From Trichosporon coremiiforme (lineage: Eukaryota; Basidiomycota; Tremellomycetes; Trichosporonales; Trichosporonaceae), in NCBI GenBank assembly GCA_039545355.1, contig BCJJ01000111.1:1-16892 (forward strand): a stretch of DNA of 16,892 nt, in the 5' to 3' direction. Under the pieces are notes generated by a model. That model searched no databases. It was not told the origin of the DNA and saw only the letters and a list, made by a program, of their open reading frames with translations. A program made the position numbers and the translations under genes. Within the stretch, counting starts at the first letter, position 1; the number at the start of each line of letters is the position of its first letter. Positions 1-8,767 of the stretch are shown one piece after another.

Positions 1-11
1 TTGCATGAGTT

Positions 12-77
12 ATGGATCAGAACATGAGCCACGGCGAGGTTGACGATGACGGGACCGTGCGCATCCGTTCGACTTAA
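12..77 (+). CDS. Possible last exon of a gene entering from the left edge (partial)
   Basis: A short open frame runs from about position 10 to a TAA at 75-77. It reads as a hydrophilic tail rich in Asp and Gly (about MDQNMSHGEVDDDGTV, then a short basic end). An AG at 8-9 could be the acceptor of an intron lying mostly outside the window, since the frame has an in-frame TGA at 6-8. If real, this gene is convergent with the LtrA-type gene and its stop codon is only 9 nt from the stop of that gene. The alternative is plain 3' flanking sequence. No family can be recognised from about 20 residues. Confidence 0.2.
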   Translation: MDQNMSHGEVDDDGTVRIRST

Positions 78-86
78 CCTGTGACC

Positions 87-2548
87 CTAGTTTACAATGG
101 CTGAAAACCACCCTTTGACAGCAATTTGTACAAGGCGCGACGGGTCGCCTTCGACTTTTCCTTTTTTGCCCGATACTTCACGTCCGAGCAGGTCGTCGTA
201 CCAGTAAACATACTTCTTGGGGTCGCCGATATGCTTGTCAAGCAGAGTGAGAAGCATAAGCACCATTCCCAGTGCCAACTGTGTAATGCGAGACCATGGG
301 GACATCTTAGGGTGCCTCCGACACAGAGATCGCAGCGCACAAAGACAGAGCACTGATCCAGCCAGAACATACAGCAATGCTATGCCCTGGTAAGCTCCAT
401 GATGGAGCTCTCCCAAGAGGTATCGCACGCCTGCGTCCTTGGCCGCATTAGCGAGCGCCTCTGACGCATTTGCGCTGTCTGTAACTTTAAAGCGTAAACA
501 GTCACTTCCGTACCGGCCCAGGAAGCCTACAGCCGACTTTGAAGTACTCTCTGTAGGCGTGACCCCAGAAGCCTCGCGGTCAGCCACGCCCGCAACGGAA
601 CTCACCAAAAAGGCGTTGTATGGGATTTGGCCCAGAAAATGACGGTGCGCTGAATAGAGGCAATCAGCATAGCTCGAGTTCTGAATCCAGTCGTAGGTGT
701 TGGAGAGGTACTCCGGCCACGTAGGCTGAGAGATCAGTGGCCGCATTCTCTGTTCGGCGACCTGAGCTAGTGGGCCCAAAGTCTTCTTGGCCGCTAAGAC
801 CCATTCGAAGTTGCCTTGCGTTTTGGGAGGGTTGGGATTAGAATCAAACAGCTCTGCGGCAGCAAGGGTCCATATCCTTAACGTTCTCAAAGCCTCTTCG
901 CTCCGTTTTATCGCGGAGCTGAGGGCACTGGTGTTCTGAGCTCTGTCAATGCTGTACCTCGGCTGTTTCGACTTACACCGAGGGCTGAGAGCAGAAGGGC
1001 GATGCCTATTTGAAGAGGAAAGTGTAGGAGCTCCCAGAAGAAATCCTGCCAAGTCTTCCGCGGCATGCGCGATCTATCGGCGTGGCAGTGGCTGGAAAAG
1101 AGGCAGCCCCACAGGCAATAGACGATGCCAACGGCTGTCGTTAACTCTGCAGCTTGTACAACAGCTTACTTCCGCAGATTTGAAGCGCGATAACCTCCGT
1201 CGAGAAGCCCCAGAGCGCAAGTGACTGTTGGAAAAATCCTACCCAACGATTAAATCCTTCTCCGCTTGAGAGGTAAGCGCAAGCCAACTGTCTGTCCGAT
1301 CAAGAGGACTTACATGATCATGAGGGTCAACGTTGAGTAACGTTCCTCAATAAATTCCGCCAGCCTACCGGCATCCTCATCGTTACCAGAATTTTGAAAG
1401 GCTTGGAAGCAGATTGCGCCAAAAATGCACAGTGTTCTGACCGCGACTAGGGGGGGCGTTGGAGGCACAAACACAAGCACAAGTGCACATGCCAGAGCGG
1501 ATAGCCCTATCAGAACGGGGCGCCACCACACGCTCCGCCACCACACTCTGCGTTTCACCAGGCGGCCTGACCACTTCACTCGGATGAAAACTGCACCGTC
1601 AATGGCTGTAGTTCGACTCTACTCACGAAGTAAATACTGTATGGCGATCAGACCCTGGTAACCGCAGAACAGGTACACGACCCGTTGGAACGCCCAATTG
1701 CTGTAGTCTGATATCAGTGATGATAGCCCAGAGAGCTGCTTACTGCGTCCCTGCTCGAGTGTCTTGTCATGACGAGTCCACGGATCCCACTCCGGCACCT
1801 TATCTTTGTCGAACGACCCCTCTATAGTGAATTGGTTGCTGCTGGCCCCAACACAGACCAGAAGTAAGACATGCACTCCCTTCAGTGCGAGATGGAAGAG
1901 GTCGTTTGACTCGTAACGGCCTTCGTATCGGATAGTAGTTACCCACATGCACTGGATGAGTAGCATGTAACTGTTATCAGAGCATCCGCCACTTCCCTTA
2001 CTTACGCTACCAGATGGGCAATCTCCATGTAGGTCGTCATGTTCATGGCCTTGGTGAAAACGGAGAAAGTCGCCGCCACCGCCAAGTCTCCCCTGTCAGC
2101 GAACTACGCTGACAGCAGCGTAAAAGTATAGCGTACCGTAGAACATCTTGAGCCACTGGTTCGGCCGGCGGTCTGCCGGCACGATGGGCTCGTTGGGGTC
2201 ACTGGGAATCGGACACAGAATTTTGCTCCAGTAGACGTTGCGCTTGCGCTCGTTGTTGACGAGCGACTTCTGGACTAACTTGTCGAATAGCAGAGGCTCC
2301 ATCCTGAGGTCAGTCCACGCAAGTAAGCTGGGCAACATACGTGTCGTCCTTTTCGCCGAGATCATCGGAATTCTGAAGCTTCGTGTCCGAGCTCTGAGTC
2401 TTGGAAACCGTCGCAGGGGAGTCGGACAGGTGGCCATCGACTGAAGAGCGGTTGGCGGTGGCCGGTATCGCGGCATTGCTGTCAAATCTAACGGTTAGCC
2501 GGGTTGCGAGTGAATGACTAACGGGGTGGTGTACGCTTGTGCTGGCAT
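87..2548 (-). CDS. LtrA-family multi-pass membrane protein (nine exons, 711 aa)
   Basis: Exons on the minus strand: 2548-2523, 2478-2341, 2303-2137, 2087-2006, 1970-1627, 1590-1314, 1264-1170, 1134-977 and 935-87; the eight introns are 35-49 nt. Coding length is 2136 nt. The start was chosen because a TATA box lies about 65 nt upstream and the first splice joins cleanly into the next open frame. Joined exons restore LtrA (low temperature requirement A) hallmarks: WLKMFYDL at residues 105-112 followed by a hydrophobic helix, RYEGRYESND soon after, an ERYSTLTLMIIGEG stretch ending at 348 (family form: ERxGLFTxxxLGE), and WELLHFPLQIG from 410. The N-terminal ~55 residues are Ser/Thr/Asp-rich and probably cytosolic. 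Residues ~430-600 form a long non-conserved loop, then two more helices (~612-633 and ~645-661) and a basic tail. The biochemical role of fungal LtrA proteins is not settled. This gene has more introns and visibly lower GC than its neighbours. The exon 8 to 9 junction (donor 976, acceptor 936) could be placed slightly differently. Confidence 0.72.
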
Positions 2549-3238
2549 GGTCGCTCTTGCCCGGCGAGTGCGTCCAGTGTTCGCAGAGTATGTGCAGACC
2601 GTGGATGGTGTTATATAGCTTTCGGTCGCGCTTACGCACTAGCCGCCTCTGATCCTCCGTACGCACCTCGCAACGCACTCGCATCAAAACGCTGGAACAA
2701 GTAACTTGGATCCAGACACGGTGCACTGAGGCGAAAAGGAACAATGGGAGACGGGCCCGGGCCAGTCTCCCTTGAACCAGTTAATGACCGGCGACCTTAG
2801 TCGACTACGGCTGCTTCGCACAGTAAGTGCATTGTGGCGCGTGGGATCCACTGCCAGCTTGAGTGTCACTTCGTAGTCTCACCTCGATGTGCAAGGCTTC
2901 TCCGAAGGCGCATCTCGTTCCCACCCCGGTACAGCCGTGTACTGATCAACGAGCTGACAGGAGTGGTCAGTGCATCCTCTTCCCGTCAGAGCCAGGTCAC
3001 ACCGCCCTGGCTACCAGGGCCATGGTCTACTGTTCTGGCGGGTCGCGTCACCGATGCCAGCGGAATCCATGGTTTGGGACTAGCCATCCCTCATCCTCAT
3101 GACTGCATCACATGTCTCATGCATAAATCAAATGTCTTCAACACAAAACTTAACCCCAAGTTTCTGTACTCTCCAATTCGTATCATTGACCGAGACAACT
3201 CACACTCGCAACTAACCTCAGCACAAGTCTGCATCCCG
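2549..3238. other. Intergenic region: LtrA promoter and GPI-protein 3' flank
   Basis: The 690 bp between two minus-strand genes should hold the 3' UTR of the GPI-anchored protein gene (right part) and the promoter of the LtrA-type gene (left part). Open frames here are short, often lack an ATG and show no recognisable domain or convincing splice sites. No RNA gene or repeat was seen. Confidence 0.6.
2611..2618 (-). promoter_or_regulatory. TATA box of the LtrA-type gene
   Basis: The minus strand reads CTATATAACACC here, about 65 nt before the ATG at 2548. The spacing matches the TATA-to-ATG distance of other genes in this window. It also argues that the reading frame open further upstream on this strand is promoter, not coding. 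Confidence 0.55.
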
Positions 3239-4525
3239 CTAAGCAACAACCGCCCCGAGCACCAGGGCAAAAAGCATACCCCAGTCTGTGGTCCAGGTCC
3301 CAAGTGCGCCACTTGAAAGGCCTCCAGGCATAGGCACAGCGCTCTGCTTCTCAGGCACCGACGTGTTGCTTCCAGACGTTGAAGCACTGGTCTCCGCAGG
3401 CGCTGCCGCTCCTGAAGACGCCCCCGAAGACGGCGAGCTCGCGCTCGAGCCTCCTGAGCTCCCAGAGCCTCCCGCTCCGTCGCTGCCAGGAGTGTAACTC
3501 TTGCCAAGCGTGACCTGCTTCAGCGCTTCCTTGTCTCCAAACACGACAATCTGGTCGATCTGTCCCCACGGTGCTTCCTGGCGTTTCTGGAGGATGGGCC
3601 ACGTCCAGCTGATCTCGAGCTTCTGGCTCAGGTCGCCGAGGCTCGCCTCCCGGCTCCATTTAAACGTGACCTCGCAGCCCGTGGTGGTGCCCTCCTGTCC
3701 CGCCGGTGGTTGCATTTGCTCCACCTGTTCCTTGGCGACCTCGACTCCGCCCAGGGAGAGTTTCAGCTCTCCCTCGGAAGAGGAGGACTGGGACGCGATC
3801 GTGATCCCGGCGACGTCTGTGCTGATCTCCATCTCCATCTTGGCTTGCGTGCTGTTCGTGCGCTGCCCGGCGGAGGAGGGGTCGCAGGATACGGTCTGCT
3901 CCCATTCGTCGCTGAATTCGACTTCTTCGGGCTCTACGCGGCGGGAGCGTTGGCCGTTTGAGCTCACGACGCGGCGTTGGCCGGAGCTGCCCCCGGTTGG
4001 CACTGGGGCTGGGATCGCACCCGTGCCCAGGGGAGGGAGGGAAGCTGTTGTTAGACTGAGCGCCGGTGGGTGACTCACGGAACAGCCCGCTCGGAAGACC
4101 ACCACTAGTCCGCGTCATGAAGTCATTAGCCATGCTGGAGATAAGGCTCGACATCTGTTCCGGGCTCTCGGCTGCGGCGTGAATCTGTCGGCAGAGCGCA
4201 TCCTCGACTCCAGGGGGGCAGCATCCAGTTCCAAGGCATCGGTATCCGTTGATGCAGGCTCCGGTTTCTGATGTCAGCGCGAGTGAAGCGACGACGAGAT
4301 GGTCGGATGTTGAGAACACTCACGACCGCAACAGTAGAAACCGGATGGAGCACACGTTCGCCCATCGGGGCAGGTCTGGAAGACGGTCTGCCCGTTACAA
4401 GTGCGCGTTTGCTGTCGCCGCTCAAGCGGCGAGGACAGGAGGAACGTGTACAGGTCGTATTCTCCGGCAAGTGTTGAACCAGCCAGGCCGAGGCTGACGA
4501 CCACAGATAAGAGCGAATGCAGCAT
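3239..4525 (-). CDS. Secreted Cys-rich protein with GPI-anchor-like tail (three exons, 398 aa)
   Basis: Exons: 4525-4324, 4267-4079 and 4044-3239; introns of 56 and 34 nt, both with CTGAC/CTAAC branch sites. Coding length is 1197 nt. Residues 1-20 form a classic signal peptide (hydrophobic core, STLA before the likely cut). A compact module follows with ten cysteines at about 43, 52, 58, 65, 66, 72, 78, 83, 84 and 93, i.e. two CC pairs; it is made only when exons 1 and 2 are joined. Next come a proline/serine-rich linker, a basic patch, an acidic stretch, and a central region containing ISWTWPIL. A ~60-residue Ser/Gly/Ala-rich stalk ends in a short hydrophobic tail (WGMLFALVLGAVVA) at the very C terminus, as expected for GPI attachment. 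The protein is therefore probably displayed on the plasma membrane or cell wall. The Cys spacing loosely recalls granulin-like or chitin-binding modules, but I do not recognise a named family, so no enzymatic or binding function is claimed. Confidence 0.72.
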
Positions 4526-5387
4526 GTTTGCTGGATTGAAGGTGATGTGCTGGAGACCATCGACTATGGCGGACGACCGTTAGGCTGCGTCCTTATAACT
4601 CTCCCCATTCGACTCGAGCACAACTGCCGCGCGTTACAAAGCCCAGACGGTCAGATCTGAGATCGGCCCGGGTTCCTCTGCCGGTCACCTGCTCGATGCA
4701 TAACATGCTTGGCTCTGGGGCTGTTGCTCATGTGTTGGACCACATTCCTGGGCTACTGCATGCCGGGTCCGTGCCTCCGGATCCGAGGTCCATGTCAGTC
4801 CGCACTAAGGTGCGCAGTCCATCTCTTTCAGAATGTTAGTGTCACGCGCTCTCTCGATCTCTGCGGGTTGCATACCGGAAGAGTCGATCGTGGCGCATTG
4901 AGGCGCATAAAGTGATGAAACGGGGGAGAAGTGAGTCATGTTGCGTGGGCAGCCGTGCCGTGTGGGCAGGGGCGTCCCGTGATAAGATGAGATAACGCAG
5001 CCCTGGCCTGCCCACCTGCGTTTTGTCACAGGGTCCTGGACCCGAACACTGCTGCACACCGAGCCTCAAACCCAATTTGCGATCCGATTCGGTGCATAAT
5101 TGATACGAGCACAGTACGTTGTATGTAGAAGCTAGCGCCTCAGGAGGTGGGGGATAGATACAGTTCCGATTTGTTGACAATTGAAAGAAAACCCAGTCCG
5201 TGTGTTTGGCGAGAAGACGTTGAGACCTTGTAAGGGGGGCAAGACAGGACATTTTGTTGAAAAAGAGTAGACAAGCGAAGAATGAAGAAACAGCTGCAAG
5301 AGAAAGGATGGTGATCTGAGTGACCGGGGGACGAGGTGCTTGCGGAAGAGACGCGAAGACGAACAACCTCGGGCTGGCGCCCTCGGT
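4526..5387. other. Intergenic region without recognisable gene
   Basis: The 862 bp lie between the GPI-protein promoter and the stop codon of the MFS permease. The right part is T-rich on the minus strand, as expected of the permease 3' UTR. A minus-strand frame across it gives a hydrophobic-looking peptide, but this comes from the U-rich sequence, has no family resemblance and lacks promoter or splice support. No tRNA-like elements were seen. Confidence 0.55.
4593..4600 (-). promoter_or_regulatory. TATA box of the GPI-anchored protein gene
   Basis: The minus strand reads AGTTATAAGGACG about 70 nt upstream of the ATG at 4525, the usual distance in this window. No other A/T-rich element lies between it and the start codon. 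Confidence 0.5.
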
Positions 5388-7069
5388 TTACTTCTTGTCA
5401 TCGATATCCGCCTCGACGACCTGCTCGCGGGTCCCGTTCGGGAAGACCTTCTTGTCGTCCTCGAGCGTGGCGCCGCTCTCGAGCGAGGTCTCGCTTCCGA
5501 TGCCCATGCCGGAGACGTCGTACCCGTGCTCAATGAGGTACTGGCGGAACAGGGCGTCTTCGTCGTTCATGGCGTCGGCGCGAATATTGGGGAAGAAGAT
5601 GAGCACAACGAGGGCCGACAGCAGCGCGAGGCCCGAGCCAATGTAGAAGATACCCGTCTCCTGGAGGTCTCCCTCTGGGAAACGGCGCACGATGTAGTCG
5701 AAAGTGTACGTGCCGATGAAGGCGCCGACCTTTCCACTAGCGGCGGCGAGAGAGTAGAGCTGCGCGCGGGCGGCGGTGGGGCCTGACGCCTTGGCGGCGA
5801 AGAGCACGACGTTGTTGCCGGGTCCGACCTCGCCCCACGACAGGAAGATGCCGTACATGATCGCGAAGCCGACGATGCGCTCCTTGAAGTAGCTGTAGGC
5901 GCCCGAGAGTGCAAAGCCGAAGATGGACTGCATGACGAGACCGAGGATCATGGTCGGCTTGGGGCCGAGCCAGTCGCAGAGGTACGCGCCGATGAAGGCA
6001 CCGGGGACGTAGAAGAAGTTGATGAGACAGCCCCAGCCGAGCTGCTGCACCAGCGGCGGGTCGTTGCCGATCGCCTTGGACGTGATCGTGCCCGCGTACA
6101 TGCCGAAGGGGTACGTGATCCAGTCGTAGATGAACCAACAGAAGCAGACCGCGAGCAAACGGACCCAATACCGGCGGAAGATGAGCTTGTATGGGATCTT
6201 CTTGTGCTTCATCGAATTCTTCTTGTACACCTCGGGCTCGTCCATGAAGAGACGCGCGATGATGAGGAGGAGCGGCGGGAAGGCACCGAGCACAAACGCG
6301 CCGCGCCACACGATACCGAGACCCTTGCGCGACTCGCCAAAGATCCATACGAGCACAAGAGGCACGAACCACGCAGTCGGGAAGCCCATGTCGATGATGA
6401 AGTGCGTCGCCCAGACGAAGAGACGCTGCTGGCGGCCCTTCTTCACCGTCGAGTTCTCCGAGGACTCGGCAGCCGCAGTCGAACCACAGGGGTACTCGCC
6501 GCCGATACCGATACCGAGGAAGAAGCGGAAGGCGATGAGGCAGTTGATCATGACCTGGGGCGGACCGGAGGAGGCAGCGCAGAGGATCAGGCAGACAACG
6601 ATAATAGTCTGTGGGTCAGCGCAGCGAGGCTTCAGGTACGCACCGAGGTGAGGAACATGCCGGGTTTACGGCCAAGCTTGTCCGAGATGACACCGAAGGA
6701 GAGGATACCGAGAATCACTGGAGTCAGCTGGAGCTCCTGCGGTGCACTCACTTCCTGCAAACGCGACGGCGCTCAGGACTGTGCGGTTGTTGTTCTTCTT
6801 CGAGTCCATCGTCTCCGGATACAGAATGGCGAGCACCGTGTTGACGGGGGAGATGACGGCGTTCGCATATCCGTCCGAGAAGAGGGCCGCTCCGGCCGCA
6901 AAGATACTGCGATTGTCAGCAATGTCGGAAGCAGTGCAACTCACGTAGCGGTGGAGCCGAGCTTGGCCTTGCGGCGCTTGCTCTTTGCGACGCTGGCGCG
7001 GCGCCGGGCCTCAGCCTCGGAGTCGAGCTCTGTCGACTTTTTGCTGAAGAGGTTCTTCAGGCCAGCCAT
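5388..7069 (-). CDS. MFS permease, glycerophosphodiester/phosphate (GIT1-like) type (four exons, 524 aa)
   Basis: Exons: 7069-6945, 6906-6752, 6717-6644 and 6608-5388; introns of 38, 34 and 35 nt. Coding length is 1575 nt, and 524 residues fits a 12-helix MFS carrier. The ATG sits in a strong context (CAGCCATGG). After a basic cytosolic N terminus, helix 1 carries ALFSDGYANAVISPVNT (~49-65). The loop between helices 2 and 3 holds the MFS signature SDKLGRK (105-111), created by exon joining. Helix 4 reads FRFFLGIGIGGEYPCGS (from 145), the RxGxGxGxEYP pattern of sugar and phosphate:H+ symporters. The central loop has ARLFMDEPEVY, followed by CWFIYDWITYPFGMYAG. The C terminus is a charged cytosolic tail. 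Together these match the fungal phosphate/glycerophosphoinositol permease branch. The substrate (glycerophosphoinositol, glycerophosphocholine, phosphate or other) cannot be told from sequence. It is divergent to the Zn(II)2Cys6 gene across a 1.7-kb spacer. Confidence 0.8.
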
Positions 7070-7714
7070 GGCTGATTAGATTATAATCCGGTTGTCGGTG
7101 GAATGGTGGCGGTGGCGGTCGTCGCGGTCCGGCTGTCGAGAGACGAAAGGCGAAAGGGATGCGATCCTCGGTCGGGCGGGGCGATAGTGAGATGATATAG
7201 AAACTCAAGATATGATAAAGCGATACGGGCGGGGGATCAGGCGAGGGGGATGGACGCGGGGGCACTCGCTTCAGCCTAGCAAGTCTAGCGGGGCGTCCGC
7301 CTGACCCCAAGTTGGGCCCAGGCAGGGATTAGAGCGCAAAGGGGCTGGCCCGGTATGGACGCTTGCGTATGGCGTACATGGCGTCAGTCAGGCGGGGGTC
7401 CTTGGTCGCTAGCGGCGCGCAAGGGGTCGAGGGGTCAAAGGGGTCGCATGAGCAGTTTTGGTTGTGTGTTGGGTCGAGCGGGAAGCCTCGAGCCCCATGT
7501 GGGAGGGGGTGTGGGTGGTGTGCTGTGCTCGATGCCAAGATTGCCAAGCCCAGGCTGACCCTGTCTGCAGGGGGGTGTCTGCAGGAGTTGTGCCGAGCGC
7601 CAGGGCGAGGATGCGGCCAAAAATACGACGCGGCGCAGTGGCTAGAGCGGAGCGCAGAGGGCTGTGAGTGGTCAGTCCGACGCCTTAGCCGGGGAGAGTC
7701 ACATGACCGCGACA

Positions 7715-7741
7715 TTTTGAGCGTTTTGAGCGTTTTCAGCG
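7715..7741 (+). repeat. Tandem 9-bp repeat, three copies (TTTTGAGCG)
   Basis: Copies at 7715-7723, 7724-7732 and 7733-7741; the third differs at one base (TTTTCAGCG). It lies in the spacer between the permease and the regulator and is not in a called gene. It may be a cluster of protein-binding sites or simple slippage. Confidence 0.75.
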
Positions 7742-8578
7742 TTTCTCACCTCAGCCTCCTCTGGCCAGTCTTCCAATCAATGCGCAGACAGCTCCTTTCT
7801 ACGGTCCCCGTGCCTGACCGCAATCTCGTACCTGCGGGCCACCAAAAAAAGCGCACATCGCAAGAATCGCAAGGATCAGACGGACGCATCGCCGAGTACG
7901 CCGTCCAAATGAAGCTTGCTCTCCTAAGCTCTGGTCCCGCATATACCTCACGGCGAGTCCCACTCTTCCTTAAAGTGCGGCACGCGAAAGGGGGCGGCCC
8001 TTAGCGAGCGAGCCTGAGCCTGAGCATCAGCCTGACCGCGGAACCATTTCTCGCCGTCCGTCTCATGCAGCATGTCGAGCTCCGGTTCCGACTGACGGAC
8101 CTAGCAGCCAGTCAGCGGCCCTCCGTCTGTCAGCATGCTGGACGGCTGCACTGTCTAGACGAGCTAGACGGCGGCCGCTCAAGTGTCAGCCAGCACGTCG
8201 AGCCGTCGACGAGAGCGAGCTGGACGGAGTCAAAAGTGGATGTGCACAGCCCATCGCGATCGTCGTGCCTGGTGCCCGGATCTGCCTGGCTCCAACAAGG
8301 AACAAACGTTATCCCGGTGCACCTATCGATCCTCGACTCCACCACTGCGAGTATCATGTGCCAGGCTGGTGGCTCGCTTGGTACTGGCTACGGATGGCTT
8401 GAGCACATGATGTTCAGCCGCGGGGCTGCGGCTCCGATGGCGTCAGACGTCATGTACGACCTGCGCTGAATGTCACTTGACCCCGCCCCCCCCCATGGCC
8501 AGCCCGGCCAGCCTATTCCTTGCCGGCGTCCGCGAAGCCAAGGTGACCGTGAATTGCTCCAGGGGAGTGGTGCATTCT

Positions 8579-8599
8579 GCCGTACGCCGTACGCCGTAC
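8579..8599 (+). repeat. Tandem 7-bp repeat, three perfect copies (GCCGTAC)
   Basis: Three exact copies lie about 170-190 bp upstream of the regulator ATG. Each junction creates a CGTACG palindrome, and the minus strand presents CGG triplets at 7-bp steps. Zn(II)2Cys6 proteins bind CGG triplets, so this could be an operator, possibly for autoregulation. That role is inference only. Confidence 0.75.
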
Positions 8600-8767
8600 A
8601 TGCCGGTCCACTGTGGACGTCATTCGTCGTTGTTTGCCGCGGCCAACTGCGGGAGCAATTCGGCGAAGAGCGGCCAGAGACGGGGTCGGATAACGATAAT
8701 CTCGTCTTTGGACTTAATCTCTCGGCCCGTCTGGCGCTTACTACGCTTGTACGGGATACTGATCAGC

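Larger units (their letters stand above)
7070..8767. other. Long divergent intergenic region between MFS permease and Zn2Cys6 regulator
   Basis: About 1.7 kb, the largest spacer in the window, must contain the promoters of both flanking genes. The left ~250 bp is pyrimidine-rich on the minus strand, a typical fungal 5' leader. The rest is G-rich on the plus strand and contains several small tandem repeats and CGG/CCG triplets. A plus-strand frame from 7372 to 8004 starts with ATG and is ~210 codons long. Its product is of low quality (no domain, odd composition) and has no TATA or splice support, so I do not call it. A non-coding transcript is possible but not shown. Confidence 0.55.

Noticed and set aside
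3660..4319. A 219-codon minus-strand frame overlapping the GPI-protein gene
   Set aside because: Its first part is the true second exon, but beyond the donor at 4078 it continues in the wrong frame through intron 2 and exon 3 with an Arg-rich product.
4842..5366. A minus-strand frame with a hydrophobic N-terminal stretch after the permease
   Set aside because: The hydrophobic stretch comes from U-rich 3' UTR sequence; there is no promoter, family resemblance or consistent coding character.
6204..7079. A 291-codon plus-strand frame opposite the MFS permease
   Set aside because: It overlaps permease exons and introns antisense, lacks any domain, and is a by-product of GC-rich codon use.
7372..8004. 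A ~210-codon plus-strand frame in the permease-regulator spacer
   Set aside because: It has an ATG but no recognisable domain, no TATA or splice support, unusual composition, and passes through the short tandem repeats.
8153..8169. GTCTAGAC palindrome and CTAGAC direct repeat in the spacer
   Set aside because: Very short, with no gene-proximal position or second copy; such motifs are expected by chance.
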